Of a stretch of DNA of 64,000 nt, positions 38,655 to 48,158 are shown piece by piece. Source of the DNA: Alteromonas gracilis (GTDB lineage: Bacteria > Pseudomonadota > Gammaproteobacteria > Enterobacterales > Alteromonadaceae); contig NZ_PVNO01000025.1 in assembly GCF_002993325.1 (NCBI RefSeq), forward strand, positions 682,001 to 746,000, written 5' to 3'. The position numbers and the translations under genes are program-made. Below the pieces are notes generated by a model that was not told the origin of the DNA, ran no database searches, and saw only the letters and a program-made list of their open reading frames with translations. How positions within the stretch are numbered: position 1 is the stretch's first letter; each line of letters starts with the position of its first letter.

Positions 38655-38955
38655 AACCTACTCCTTCGCAAAGGGAACGCCCGCCGTCAATGTTTAGCGT
38701 TTATACCCATGGGTATTATCCTATGTTCATGTCGGAGAGTATTCTCTATTCAATGCTCTTAAACGCCAGCACAGAAAAGTACTCATATATCAAAAATTTG
38801 AACAATTAGATTTTTCACGTTTATTAAGAAAAATCCTATTCACTAGAGTATCACTCAAAAACGCTTCAAGTATTTGCCATTAGTATAATAGCTTTTTAAT
38901 ATACAGCCAGAAAAAGGAAAGTATAAACGCCTAACGATAGCGAGACGTTTTATCA
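38655..38955. other. Intergenic region with 14-bp palindrome
   Basis: About 300 AT-rich bases with no ORF. ATACCCATGGGTAT at 38703-38716 is a perfect palindrome 50-60 bases upstream of the GGDEF-EAL start, a possible operator. Nothing else is recognised. Confidence 0.5.
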
Positions 38956-39828
38956 CTATTTTCTAATTACGAGAGAAATGCCGCCTAGCGTAATGATAGA
39001 AGCGATCACTATTTGCATGGTCAACGCCTCGCCTAAGACTATCCATCCCATAAGTGAAGCGAGTACGGGAACACTCAACTGCACCGTGGCCGCGGTTGTC
39101 GATTTAACGAGCGGCAAAGCGCTGTACCAAATTGCATAGCCGCACCCTGATGCAAAAATGCCCGAAGCGAGCGCATAATAAATTCCGGCTTTATCTTGCG
39201 TAAACTCACCAGAATTTAGGTACGAAGCAACCAGTATAGGAATACAAAATAAAGCAGCATAAATGAAGTTGCCCGACGTAGACATAAGCGCAGACGCACT
39301 TTTTTTACCTAACAGAGAATATACTCCCCACGCAACACCAGCGGTCGTCATTATAACACCTGACATTAATGATGGCGCTGAAGCGCCGGGAAGAAGTAGG
39401 ATGATCAACCCCGCAAACGCTAACACAAAACCAAGCCATTGCAGTTTCTTAAATCGCTCTCCCTTGAACAGGCCCACTGATATCATTGTAAGTTGAACAG
39501 CACCGAACAGTAACAAGGCCCCAGTGCCGGTAGACATAGAAATATATGCGTATGAGAAACATATTGCATAAACAAACAAGGAGACACCACCAAGCACACT
39601 GGCATTGTTGTTTAGGTCATGCCAAAATTTTATTGGTGTCTCAACGTTGCTCTTTCGGCTTTGTGATATTAACGAGAGCACGACTAAAGCTATAGCACCG
39701 CTCATTAAACGCAATACAGTAAAGCTGGCAGGGTCTATCGACGTATTGGCAAGTGCCATTCGGCACAACAGTGAGTTGGCCGCAAAGGCAATCATAGCCA
39801 CAGTCACTAACGATAAAGTCTTAAACAC
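38956..39828 (-). CDS. EamA/DMT family transporter
   Basis: A multipass inner-membrane protein of the drug/metabolite transporter superfamily, with ten hydrophobic segments in two EamA halves. GTG 39828 has AAGGA eight bases upstream and gives 290 residues starting MFKTLSLVTVAMIAFAANSLLCR, the usual DMT length. The ATG 29 codons further upstream would add a polar extension unusual for the family. The GTGALLLFGAVQLTM region and the final GWIVLGEALT segment are typical. The substrate is unknown. It is transcribed alone. Confidence 0.85.
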   Translation of the reverse strand: MFKTLSLVTVAMIAFAANSLLCRMALANTSIDPASFTVLRLMSGAIALVVLSLISQSRKSNVETPIKFWHDLNNNASVLGGVSLFVYAICFSYAYISMSTGTGALLLFGAVQLTMISVGLFKGERFKKLQWLGFVLAFAGLIILLLPGASAPSLMSGVIMTTAGVAWGVYSLLGKKSASALMSTSGNFIYAALFCIPILVASYLNSGEFTQDKAGIYYALASGIFASGCGYAIWYSALPLVKSTTAATVQLSVPVLASLMGWIVLGEALTMQIVIASIITLGGISLVIRK

Positions 39829-40096
39829 AGATTCATTCCTTAATACGCTCTCATTTTTCTTTATCCACAATAGCTTATTCAGATATAGCGATGGAAGCAG
39901 GTTGTTTAACGTCACATCCTGTGTGCCTTCAAATTACTAGGGAGATGCTAAATCGTTATGTCCGTGCTCTCTATTATACCACCTCGATATAAACCCACTG
40001 TACCTGCTTTAACACGCAGCGATTACGAACATTTTAACTCTCGCTGAGTTCGTAGGGATCTATGCGGACTGGTATAACTTATTCGTAAAACCGGAA

Positions 40097-40127
40097 TAAA
40101 AAAGAGGACCTTTTGGTCCTCTTTTTG
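40097..40127. terminator. Strong bidirectional terminator after purC
   Basis: A perfect 12-bp stem (40099-40110 with 40115-40126) has a TTTT loop and A/T-runs on both sides, just past the purC stop. It ends the dapA-bamC-purC transcript. Confidence 0.88.
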
Positions 40128-40153
40128 AAAATTAACTGAAGAAGTTGTTCCAG

Positions 40154-40867
40154 TTATAGCGATAAGCCTAAACGTTCTGCCACTTCTATATAGGTCTCTA
40201 CGACAGAGCCTAAGCCTTGTCTGAATCTGTCTTTGTCCATCTTCTTACGGGTTTCTTTATCCCATAGTCGACAGCCATCTGGCGTGAATTCATCACCTAA
40301 AACAATATTGCCATCTTTATCAACGCCAAACTCTAGTTTGTAGTCTACAAGTAACATACCCGCTTCATCAAACAGCGCTTTCAGCACGCTGTTCACTTTG
40401 AACGTTAATGCTTTCATCTCAGCAATTTGAGACTCTGTGGCCCAGCCAAACGATAAAATATGGTAATCATTAACCATAGGGTCGTGCAGCGCATCGTTTT
40501 TAAGGAAAAACTCGAAAATAGGTGGATTCAGTTCTTTACCTTCCTCAACACCTAGTCGGCGAACCAATGAACCCGCAGACAAGTTTCTCACCACACACTC
40601 AACGGGGATCATGTCGAGCTTTTTAACTAAAGACTCAGTATCAGACACCAGTGCTTCAACTTGCGTTGCAATACCAGCCTCTTCAAGCTTCGTCATAATA
40701 AAGTGATTAAACTTATTATTCACTTCACCCTTGCGATCTAACTGCTCAATTTTTTCACCGTCAAACGCCGAAGTGTCGTTTCTAAAGTGAAGGATCAATT
40801 TATCGCTATCATCAGTGTAATAAACAGTTTTTGCTTTACCGCGGTAAAGCTCGTCGCGTTTTTCCAT
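40154..40867 (-). CDS. purC: Phosphoribosylaminoimidazole-succinocarboxamide synthase
   Basis: A 237-residue SAICAR synthetase, step 8 of purine synthesis. The start [18 protein letters not shown] and the conserved [22 protein letters not shown] and [29 protein letters not shown] motifs are present. It lies 12 bp downstream of bamC on the minus strand, following the conserved dapA-bamC-purC order. Confidence 0.97.
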   Translation of the reverse strand: MEKRDELYRGKAKTVYYTDDSDKLILHFRNDTSAFDGEKIEQLDRKGEVNNKFNHFIMTKLEEAGIATQVEALVSDTESLVKKLDMIPVECVVRNLSAGSLVRRLGVEEGKELNPPIFEFFLKNDALHDPMVNDYHILSFGWATESQIAEMKALTFKVNSVLKALFDEAGMLLVDYKLEFGVDKDGNIVLGDEFTPDGCRLWDKETRKKMDKDRFRQGLGSVVETYIEVAERLGLSL

Positions 40868-40879
40868 TCTCAGTCTCAG

Positions 40880-41983
40880 TTATATATCAAGATTATCTTC
40901 TGACATGACCTCAGCGAAAGCGCTGTAAAGGTCGGAAACCTGATTTGCTTCAAACGGCACGCTTTCATTATTCATGAAAGTCACTGATGTGCGATCTGCA
41001 CCCGCTTTTGCAACTTTCAAGCGATAATCGCCCTTCTTAAGGAGTTGATCATCACCTGAGAATAAACCATCCCACCAGCTACCTTGATCTCCATTATAGG
41101 TGACAAAGAGCAAGCCGTTAGATTTATCTAAATCTTTTACATCAAAACCAAGTTTACGCAGCACAAGCAACATTCTAGGCCACGCTACGTCATATTGCGC
41201 CTCAACAATGTAAGCGGCGTCGCCGTCGTCATTGAAGCCCATCTCAGTTTGAATACCCTGACGTATACGCGCAATGCGTCGAGTTTCAGCCAATTGAATT
41301 TGGTACTCGTAATGACCAATCACTTGATTAAGCACCTCGACTTCTTCCCGACGTTCTTCCATAGAGGATACTTCGGCAATCACGTCGCCATTCAAGGTTT
41401 GCATGTAATCTTTAAGGTCTACCGTAAGCGCAGCACTTCGTCCGTGTGGTTTTACGTCTAGTTTAAACTCGAAACGCTCACCTATTTCACTTTCTTCATC
41501 AGTAAAACTGTACCAGGGACCATCGATTTCTTTTTTAATCACTATCCAGTCAGTAACCAGCACTTTTTCTTCAGGGCTGAATTTATCAACACCAATACCC
41601 TGCTCGTCCAAGAAGCTTAATAGTGAATTCCAAATAGCTTGGCTTAACGGCTGACTGTCATCGACTTGGTCAAACCAAATCGTGGCTGAACTTTTACCTT
41701 CTTCAACATGTGAGCCAGTCACAAGGGGCAAAACTAAGGCGGGCGAGCGTATCATCAGCGACTTGCCAACAAGATCAGCATCAGCATTCTCGCCTAATGC
41801 AGGTACTTCGAATTCCCGTGAGAATGTAGGCTTTTCTAGATCAGAAGGTACTTCTAACGATTTCTCTTCTTTCGTTTTTAAATATTCGTAGCTGCCCGAC
41901 GCGGTCTTTCTATCTATTTGGCTTGAACAACCTGCAAGTGCAACCATCGCTACTGAACTTGCTATAGCCAGCGTTCTTTTCAT
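40880..41983 (-). CDS. bamC: Outer membrane protein assembly factor BamC
   Basis: A 367-residue lipoprotein of the BAM complex. A lipobox ALAGC places the lipidated Cys at residue 19. The unstructured N-terminal stretch after it (YEYLKTKEEKSLEVPSDLEKPTF) matches the BamC segment that inhibits BamD. Two helix-grip domains follow. It lies between dapA and purC, as in E. coli (formerly nlpB). Confidence 0.93.
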   Translation of the reverse strand: MKRTLAIASSVAMVALAGCSSQIDRKTASGSYEYLKTKEEKSLEVPSDLEKPTFSREFEVPALGENADADLVGKSLMIRSPALVLPLVTGSHVEEGKSSATIWFDQVDDSQPLSQAIWNSLLSFLDEQGIGVDKFSPEEKVLVTDWIVIKKEIDGPWYSFTDEESEIGERFEFKLDVKPHGRSAALTVDLKDYMQTLNGDVIAEVSSMEERREEVEVLNQVIGHYEYQIQLAETRRIARIRQGIQTEMGFNDDGDAAYIVEAQYDVAWPRMLLVLRKLGFDVKDLDKSNGLLFVTYNGDQGSWWDGLFSGDDQLLKKGDYRLKVAKAGADRTSVTFMNNESVPFEANQVSDLYSAFAEVMSEDNLDI

Positions 41984-41995
41984 CTGTGTTCCTTA

Positions 41996-42880
41996 TTAAC
42001 CAGAAATCAATGCGTATTTTTTTAGTAGTTCTTCGATACGTTTTTGGCTTGATAGTTCCGGTAAAACCATTGGTAAGCGCATAACAGCACTTTCCATCAT
42101 GCCCATTTTATATAACGCCCACTTAGGCATTACTGGATTTGGCTCTATAAATAGTTCGCTGTGTAGCAACTTGATTGTTTCATCAATGTCGCGACACTTG
42201 TCAAAATCTTTAGCAAGCGCTGCTTCACACATTTGCGCAATGGCTTTAGGTACAATATTCGCCGTCACTGATATAACGCCGTGACCACCTTCACGCATAA
42301 ATTCGCAGCTGGTGCCGTCGTCGCCGCTTAACAATACAAAATCATCCGGTACAAGAGGCTGCGTTGCTTTAAGACGTTCAATACTGCCAGTTGCGTCTTT
42401 CAAACCAACAATATTCGAATGCGCAGATAATGTGGCAACGGTTTCAGGCAACATATCAGCTACTGTGCGGCCGGGTACATTGTACAAAATAACGGGTAAA
42501 TCACTGGCGTCTGCAATCGCATTGAAGTGAGCAACCATACCGGCTTGCTGAGGCTTGTTGTAATAAGGTACCACGCTTAAAAAGCCGTCAATACCTGTTG
42601 AACCTAGCTGTTCCGTGAGGAATATTGCTTCTGCAGTAGAGTTTGCACCGCTACCAGCGATAACAGGTATTGCACCTGACGCCATAGCAACAGTCTCTTT
42701 GACTACATTTATATGCTCATCAAAAGGTAACGTTGCCGACTCACCAGTAGTACCAACTGACACTATACCGTGAGTGCCCTGCTCTACATGAAACTTCACA
42801 AGTTTCTCTAAAGACTTGTAATCAATATCGCCGTTTTCGAGCATCGGCGTGACGAGTGCTACGTAACTACCAGTAAACAT
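41996..42880 (-). CDS. dapA: 4-hydroxy-tetrahydrodipicolinate synthase
   Basis: A 294-residue class I aldolase of lysine and peptidoglycan synthesis. The start FTGSYVALVTPM, the GTTGESATL substrate loop (about residues 43-51), the PVILYNVPGRT segment with the catalytic Tyr, and the Schiff-base Lys in VGLKDATG are all visible. It is the first gene of the dapA-bamC-purC unit and is divergent from gcvR, a conserved arrangement. Confidence 0.97.
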   Translation of the reverse strand: MFTGSYVALVTPMLENGDIDYKSLEKLVKFHVEQGTHGIVSVGTTGESATLPFDEHINVVKETVAMASGAIPVIAGSGANSTAEAIFLTEQLGSTGIDGFLSVVPYYNKPQQAGMVAHFNAIADASDLPVILYNVPGRTVADMLPETVATLSAHSNIVGLKDATGSIERLKATQPLVPDDFVLLSGDDGTSCEFMREGGHGVISVTANIVPKAIAQMCEAALAKDFDKCRDIDETIKLLHSELFIEPNPVMPKWALYKMGMMESAVMRLPMVLPELSSQKRIEELLKKYALISG

Positions 42881-43058
42881 AATCTCTCCGCAAAATGTGA
42901 GCGCACATGGTAAATATGTCAGTGCTTAAACACAAGTAATAGCGCATGTAAAATGACAAGAATTTGACAATATCTTATTCAAAGGCAACAAAAATGCACT
43001 GACTTCTAAAAAAACTCTGTGCTAACATCCCGTCATTGTTACCATTGAAGTGAAGTAG

Positions 43059-43622
43059 ATGTCGAAACACCAACTTATCGTCACCATTCTAGGTACAGAC
43101 AATACAGGCATATTAAGTGAAATTGCTACAACAGTATCAGAAGCGCAGTGCAATATTCTTGATAGTCGACAAGCCATCTATGGCAAAGAATTCTCTTTGA
43201 CCATGATTATTGAAGGGACACAAAGCGCAATTACCAAGGCGGAGTGTTTTCTACCAGCTCTGTTCCAGCGACTTAATTTGCTATCGATGATGAAGCGAAC
43301 AAGTCACCATGAAAAACAGAACTTAGCCCATCTTTTTAACGTTGAATTTAGTGGTGAAGATGCTGCGGGTCTTATTAAGTCTGTAACAGGCTTTTTTGCA
43401 GAACGACACGCCATGATAAGCGCATTTCGGCAGCGCACTTTTAAGGATAAAGTAACCGGTAAGGACAATATGCGATGTAAATTCGTGGTCTCTCTTCCTT
43501 CCGATGAAAACGTGGACAGTTTAGAAACTGATCTAATGGCCCTGTTTGCTTCGTTAAACGTGACGGGCAAAGTAGTAGACAAACAGAAAAAGGATCCCAA
43601 TGAAAACGTTACAAGCTGGTGA
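43059..43622 (+). CDS. gcvR: Glycine cleavage system transcriptional repressor GcvR
   Basis: A 187-residue protein of two ACT domains (about residues 1-85 and 90-175), each beginning with a hydrophobic strand such as HQLIVTILGTDNTGILSEIA. In E. coli GcvR binds glycine and sequesters the activator GcvA, and has no DNA-binding domain of its own. Position between dapA and bcp is conserved. Its 3' end overlaps the bcp start by 23 bp, so the two are probably coupled. Confidence 0.9.
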   Translation: MSKHQLIVTILGTDNTGILSEIATTVSEAQCNILDSRQAIYGKEFSLTMIIEGTQSAITKAECFLPALFQRLNLLSMMKRTSHHEKQNLAHLFNVEFSGEDAAGLIKSVTGFFAERHAMISAFRQRTFKDKVTGKDNMRCKFVVSLPSDENVDSLETDLMALFASLNVTGKVVDKQKKDPNENVTSW

Positions 43623-44064
43623 TAATGCGCCGCAATTCTCATTGCAGAACCAAGATGATCAAACCGTTTCCCTTAGCGATTTCAAGGGCAAAAAAGTATT
43701 AGTGTATTTTTACCCTAAAGCCATGACGCCAGGATGCACTGTTCAGGCACAGGGTTTACGAGATGTAAACCAAGAACTCCAAGATAAAAATGTGGTTGTT
43801 CTTGGGATTAGTCCTGATGCGGTTAAACGTCTTCCAAAGTTTATCGAGAAAGAAAACCTGAACTTTACGCTGCTTTCTGACGAAGATCACGCCGTTGCAG
43901 ACGCGTTTGGCGTATGGGGCCCTAAAAAATTCATGGGCAAAGAATATGATGGCATTCACCGTCTAACATTCTTGATTGATGAAAATGGCGTTGTGGAACA
44001 CGTATTTAATAAATTTAAAACAAAAGACCACCACACCGTGGTTTTAGATTACTTAAATAGCTAA
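43600..44064 (+). CDS. bcp: Thioredoxin-dependent peroxiredoxin (Bcp/PrxQ), 1-Cys type
   Basis: A 154-residue peroxidase of the PrxQ class that reduces hydroperoxides. The peroxidatic Cys lies in TPGCTVQAQGLRD. In E. coli Bcp the resolving Cys is five residues later, and here that position is a non-Cys residue (QAQ in place of QAC). The rest is conserved (LLSDEDHAVADAFGVWGPKKFMGKEYDGIHR). It would therefore need an external thiol for resolution. It ends at a strong terminator and overlaps gcvR. Confidence 0.93.
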   Translation: MKTLQAGDNAPQFSLQNQDDQTVSLSDFKGKKVLVYFYPKAMTPGCTVQAQGLRDVNQELQDKNVVVLGISPDAVKRLPKFIEKENLNFTLLSDEDHAVADAFGVWGPKKFMGKEYDGIHRLTFLIDENGVVEHVFNKFKTKDHHTVVLDYLNS

Positions 44065-44085
44065 GACCACTTGGCAAGATATTCA

Positions 44086-44123
44086 AAAAAGCCTCGGGCG
44101 TTTAAAACGCCCGAGGCTTTTTT
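44086..44123. terminator. Bidirectional terminator between bcp and the PerM-family gene
   Basis: A perfect 13-bp stem (44091-44103 with 44105-44117) is flanked by AAAAAA on the left and TTTTTT on the right. It serves bcp (+) and the convergent PerM-family gene (-). Confidence 0.92.
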
Positions 44124-44186
44124 ATTTGTCATCACATTGCCATCATCACCACAATCTTCATGGCACTTGAAGCAACTGTGACAACG

Positions 44187-45260
44187 TTATTCAGCATGTT
44201 CGGGTATGACAACTGGATTACTCGACCAAGCCGTTATCACGGCCTTAACCAGCGTGGCCAATGGAATAGCGAAAAACACGCCCCAAAAACCCCACAAACC
44301 ACCGAACACTAATACCGCAACAATAATATAAAGGGGATGCAAACTTACAGCTTCAGAGAAAAGCAGCGGCACTAATAGGTTGCCGTCTAATGCCTGAATA
44401 ATGCCGTAGGCTATCATTAAATACCAAAACTCTGGGGATATTCCCCATTGAAACATCGCTACCACCGCCACGGGAATGGTTACCACAGCCGCGCCGATGT
44501 AGGGAATAAGTACAGAAAAGCCAACCAACACGCCAAGTAGTATTGCATAGCGCAAATCCATCAACACAAACGTGACGCAACTTACTGCACCGACAATAAT
44601 GATCTCAATGACTTTACCGCGAATATAGTTAGCAATTTGCGCGTTCATCTCGTGACCAACCTGGGTGATTAGCCGGCGCTCTTTTGGTAGCAAACGAGAT
44701 ATGCTCTCTAAGAAGAAAAGCTTATCTTTCAACATGAAAAATACCATTAAAGGCACGAGTATCATGTATACAAGCAGCGCAGCAAAGTTGGCAATGTTAC
44801 TAAACGATGCGGAAATAAGGGTTTCGCCCACTTCAACAAGCTTTTCGTTAAGCCCTTCCATCATTTGATGTATTTGATATACCTGCACATAGTCAGGATA
44901 TTTTTCAGGTAGCGTTAATATCCACTCTTGGGCCTTTTGCCAAATAAGCGGGGTCTCTTGGATAAGATTAACGCTTTGTTTTGATATGATGGGCACTAAA
45001 CCGATAAGCGTAAAAATAGTGATGGTAATAAAACCTAACATCACGATCCCGCAAGCAACGGTTCTTCCTACGCCAATATTTACCAGTCTGCAAACCGGCC
45101 AGTCTAGTAAATAGGCAATCACTGCCGCTACCAGCACCGGCATGATTAATCCACCCCATAACAGCAAGACGGCCGTAGTTAAGAGAATAAGAATTAGCAG
45201 CATCGCTGCATCAGGATCGGAAAATTTGCGTCGGTACCAACGACCAAAAACGCTAATCAT
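44187..45260 (-). CDS. perM: AI-2E family transporter (PerM-like)
   Basis: A 357-residue inner-membrane protein of the UPF0118/AI-2E exporter family, with about eight hydrophobic segments and a central helical hairpin. The C-terminal pattern DGNLLVPLLFSEAVSLHPLYIIVAVLVFGGLWGFWGVFFAIPLATLVKAV is typical. Members are variously described as AI-2 exporters or sodium/proton antiporters, so substrate is uncertain. perM next to bepA is the E. coli order. Confidence 0.85.
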   Translation of the reverse strand: MISVFGRWYRRKFSDPDAAMLLILILLTTAVLLLWGGLIMPVLVAAVIAYLLDWPVCRLVNIGVGRTVACGIVMLGFITITIFTLIGLVPIISKQSVNLIQETPLIWQKAQEWILTLPEKYPDYVQVYQIHQMMEGLNEKLVEVGETLISASFSNIANFAALLVYMILVPLMVFFMLKDKLFFLESISRLLPKERRLITQVGHEMNAQIANYIRGKVIEIIIVGAVSCVTFVLMDLRYAILLGVLVGFSVLIPYIGAAVVTIPVAVVAMFQWGISPEFWYLMIAYGIIQALDGNLLVPLLFSEAVSLHPLYIIVAVLVFGGLWGFWGVFFAIPLATLVKAVITAWSSNPVVIPEHAE

Positions 45261-45586
45261 ATAAACGCCCAGAAATTACTAAGAATAGGACACGCATCAT
45301 AGTTGATAGCACTAGCAGTTAGCAATAAGGAGAACTTAAGAATCTTTGAAAATCAAACTGGTATGATGATTTTATCGTATGTATTGTTGGGTACTCAGCT
45401 GTTTTTAAGTAAATATTGTTAAAAGAAACAGAGTTTGCTTTAAATAACATAGTATAAGCGAGTCAACTTCGGCATTATGTCTATCCAAGATGAATGCATG
45501 TAAGAAAAAATAAAATTTGAAACTGTTTAGCAACTTAGCGCTCTAAGCGTTATGCAGTATTAAACGTGTACAATGATTGTAGGTTC
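45261..45586. other. Divergent perM/bepA intergenic region
   Basis: About 325 AT-rich bases with no ORF or recognised RNA. It must contain divergent promoters. A short AGCGCT-centred repeat at 45535-45550 is the only structure noticed. Confidence 0.5.
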
Positions 45587-47050
45587 ATGAGAAAAAAGTT
45601 TTCAGCATCTTTGTTTGCCCTTTCCTTCATGCTCACTTCGAGCTTAACGGCTGTTGCACAAGATGCCAAATACAGCAATAAAAACGCGCTTCCTGAAATT
45701 GGCGTTGTTGCCTCAGATGCCATATCACTCGATAAAGAGATGATTGTGGGCGACGCCGTCATGCGTCAAATGCGCGGACAAAGCCCTGTTATATCAGACC
45801 CTGTGTTGGACGAATACCTACAGGATTTAGGAAACCGTTTAGTTGTTCATGCCGACAATGCTAAATTTCCCTTTGAATTTTTTTGGGTGAACAATGATGC
45901 GATTAACGCGTTCGCATTTTTTGGCGGACACATTGGCGTTCATACCGGATTGATGCGACGAGCAGAAAATGAAAGCGAATTAGCCTCTGTGCTAGCACAC
46001 GAAATTTCGCACGTTACTCAAAGACACATAGCCCGGCGTATGCAGGCGCAGCAGCGTTCATCACCGCTGGCGTTGGCGTCACTTATTGGTGGTGTGCTTA
46101 TTGCCATGGCTAATCCAGAAGCAGGTATTGCAGCAATGCAGGCCGGCTCTGCAGCATCTGCTCAGCTACAAATTGATTATACCCGAACCAATGAGCAAGA
46201 AGCCGACCGAATTGGTATTTCCATGTTAGCTAGAGCAGGCTTTGACCCTACTGCTGCCGCTTCATTCTTTTCTACCATGGCCGAAGAGTACCGCATGGTC
46301 TCACGACCGCCTGCGCGCCTTCTTACGCACCCATTAACGGAAACACGTATTGCTGATGCAAGAAGTAGAGCTGGAGACTACCCGCGCAGATATCTCCCAA
46401 TTAATAAGCAATTTGAATTGGCCAAAGCACGTATCAAAGCCCGTTATTCATTCAAAGCCGATTACGCGGTTGAGTATTTTGAAGCCGCAGTGCAACAAAA
46501 CGTTCAGCGTAGCAAAGAAGCATCGCTTTATGGGCTGGCACTGGCCTACATGCGTGAAGAACAGACCGAGAAAGCTAAAAACATAATGGACGAGCTTATT
46601 GCAGGTGATAGCAATAACCTTTTCTATCTTGACGCTTTGACCGACATTTATATTTCACTCGGTGAACCGCTTAAAGCTGTTGAATTACTGAGCCCGCACG
46701 TTACGCATAACCCTAGAAATCAAGTGTTGGCACTTAATCAAGCGAATGCATATATCAGTGCGCAAAAATACGACGATGCAATTTCCTTGCTTAAAGACTT
46801 TTTACTTGTAAAGAAAGATTATCAAATTGCGCATCAATTAATGAGCGAAGCGTATCAGAAGTCCAAGCGCTTTTCTCAAATGCATCAGAGCAAAGCTGAA
46901 GTCTATGCCCTCTACGGCGCCTATAACCGTGCTGTGGATGAGTTACAGTATGCCTATAACTTTGCTGGCGAAGACCATTTAGAAAAGCAACGAATAAGGG
47001 CACGAATAAAGCAGTTTAGAGACCAGGAAGAAAGGCTAGAAAGGCTTTAG
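45587..47050 (+). CDS. bepA: BepA-type periplasmic M48 metalloprotease with TPRs
   Basis: A 487-residue protein that maintains outer-membrane assembly by degrading or rescuing stalled LptD and related substrates. A signal peptide spans about residues 1-25 (MRKKFSASLFALSFMLTSSLTAVAQ), which supports ATG 45587 over the upstream in-frame codon. The zinc site is HEISH (138-142), with the third ligand in NEQEADRIG. TPR-like repeats fill residues 290-480. The position between perM and the arsC-like gene is conserved. Confidence 0.93.
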   Translation: MRKKFSASLFALSFMLTSSLTAVAQDAKYSNKNALPEIGVVASDAISLDKEMIVGDAVMRQMRGQSPVISDPVLDEYLQDLGNRLVVHADNAKFPFEFFWVNNDAINAFAFFGGHIGVHTGLMRRAENESELASVLAHEISHVTQRHIARRMQAQQRSSPLALASLIGGVLIAMANPEAGIAAMQAGSAASAQLQIDYTRTNEQEADRIGISMLARAGFDPTAAASFFSTMAEEYRMVSRPPARLLTHPLTETRIADARSRAGDYPRRYLPINKQFELAKARIKARYSFKADYAVEYFEAAVQQNVQRSKEASLYGLALAYMREEQTEKAKNIMDELIAGDSNNLFYLDALTDIYISLGEPLKAVELLSPHVTHNPRNQVLALNQANAYISAQKYDDAISLLKDFLLVKKDYQIAHQLMSEAYQKSKRFSQMHQSKAEVYALYGAYNRAVDELQYAYNFAGEDHLEKQRIRARIKQFRDQEERLERL

Positions 47051-47060
47051 CGCCTTTCCC

Positions 47061-47573
47061 TTATTCATTGGCGCCTTTGAGTGTTTCGAGCCGCTGTTTT
47101 AAGTGAGCAGCGGTTAACTCTCCCATAATGGTATCAATTACCTTCCCGTCTGGCCCAATGATAAATGTGGCTGGCAAGTAAGGTGGCTTTTTCATCGGCA
47201 GTTTCGTGTCCTGTGAACTGACGATAACAGGAATGGTAATATTAAACTCCTTTGTCATTTCAGCCAGTTCGCTTGCAGATTTTGGGTCGTAATTAATCGC
47301 AAAAAGTTGCGTTTTTTCTGGCAACGATGAATTGAAAATCGCTAATTCGGGCATTTCACGAAGGCATGGCGCGCACCAGGGGGCGAAATAATTTACGACT
47401 ATCCACTGCCCCTCTAACCCTTTCCAGCGATATGTTTTTCCATCTAAAGTTTCAAAATCGTGCTGAAGGTATTGATAGGTAAATAAACCGGCGAGAGCTG
47501 CACACGCAATTAATAGCGTAAAGAGGAAGAGTCTGGCTTTCGCAACAGTGGATTGGGTGTCTGACGCACTCAT
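47061..47573 (-). CDS. TlpA-like membrane-anchored thioredoxin
   Basis: A 170-residue protein with one N-terminal transmembrane helix (about residues 13-35) and a periplasmic thioredoxin domain. The redox motif is WCAPC in NYFAPWCAPCLREMP. It would reduce or exchange disulfides in the periplasm, but the partner is not evident. It is inserted between bepA and the arsC-like gene on the opposite strand to both, so it is a local addition to the conserved order. Confidence 0.88.
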   Translation of the reverse strand: MSASDTQSTVAKARLFLFTLLIACAALAGLFTYQYLQHDFETLDGKTYRWKGLEGQWIVVNYFAPWCAPCLREMPELAIFNSSLPEKTQLFAINYDPKSASELAEMTKEFNITIPVIVSSQDTKLPMKKPPYLPATFIIGPDGKVIDTIMGELTAAHLKQRLETLKGANE

Positions 47574-47804
47574 ATTAGGTTCTTATTCGTTTAATAGCGC
47601 TACCTGTAAATATAGTGCCAGATTCCATTTTTTATCTCTATTCTAATTTTAACCAACCAACGTGCGTCGATAACTCACCTTTCCCTATTTCCGTTTGTAG
47701 AAATTTGCACGCTCTATGCCACTTAACGGTAAACTGCTTGATATTCTTTGGCAAAAACGCAATAGTTCGCGCCAATTCAAAGGATCACTCAAATAGGAGC
47801 ATCT

Positions 47805-48158
47805 ATGACGGCCATTACGATTATCCATAACCCGCGCTGCTCAAAGAGCAGACAAACCCTTTCTCTTTTGCAAGAGCAAGGCATCTCGCCCGTTATCGTT
47901 GAGTATTTAAAGCACCCTCTCTCAGTGCAAGAACTAAAAGATATATTTAAAAAACTTAACGTTGAATCGGTTAGAGAGATGATGCGTACAAAAGAAAGCG
48001 AATATAAAGACGCCAATTTGGGTGACAGCACAGTAAATGACGATGCGTTATTCGAGGCAATGTCATCAACACCAAAGTTGATAGAACGTCCAATCGTTGT
48101 TAACGGTGATAGTGCGCGAATTGGCCGTCCACCCGAATCAGTCTTGGAAATACTATAG
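47805..48158 (+). CDS. Arsenate reductase-family protein (ArsC/YfgD type)
   Basis: A 117-residue thioredoxin-fold protein with the active-site Cys in NPRCSKSRQTL (about residue 12) and the basic LIERPIVVNGDSARIGRPPE segment of the glutaredoxin-dependent ArsC family. The E. coli neighbour YfgD has the same location beside bepA and hda. True arsenate activity is unproven because there is no ars operon here. The stop overlaps the wrbA-like start, indicating coupling. Confidence 0.88.
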   Translation: MTAITIIHNPRCSKSRQTLSLLQEQGISPVIVEYLKHPLSVQELKDIFKKLNVESVREMMRTKESEYKDANLGDSTVNDDALFEAMSSTPKLIERPIVVNGDSARIGRPPESVLEIL

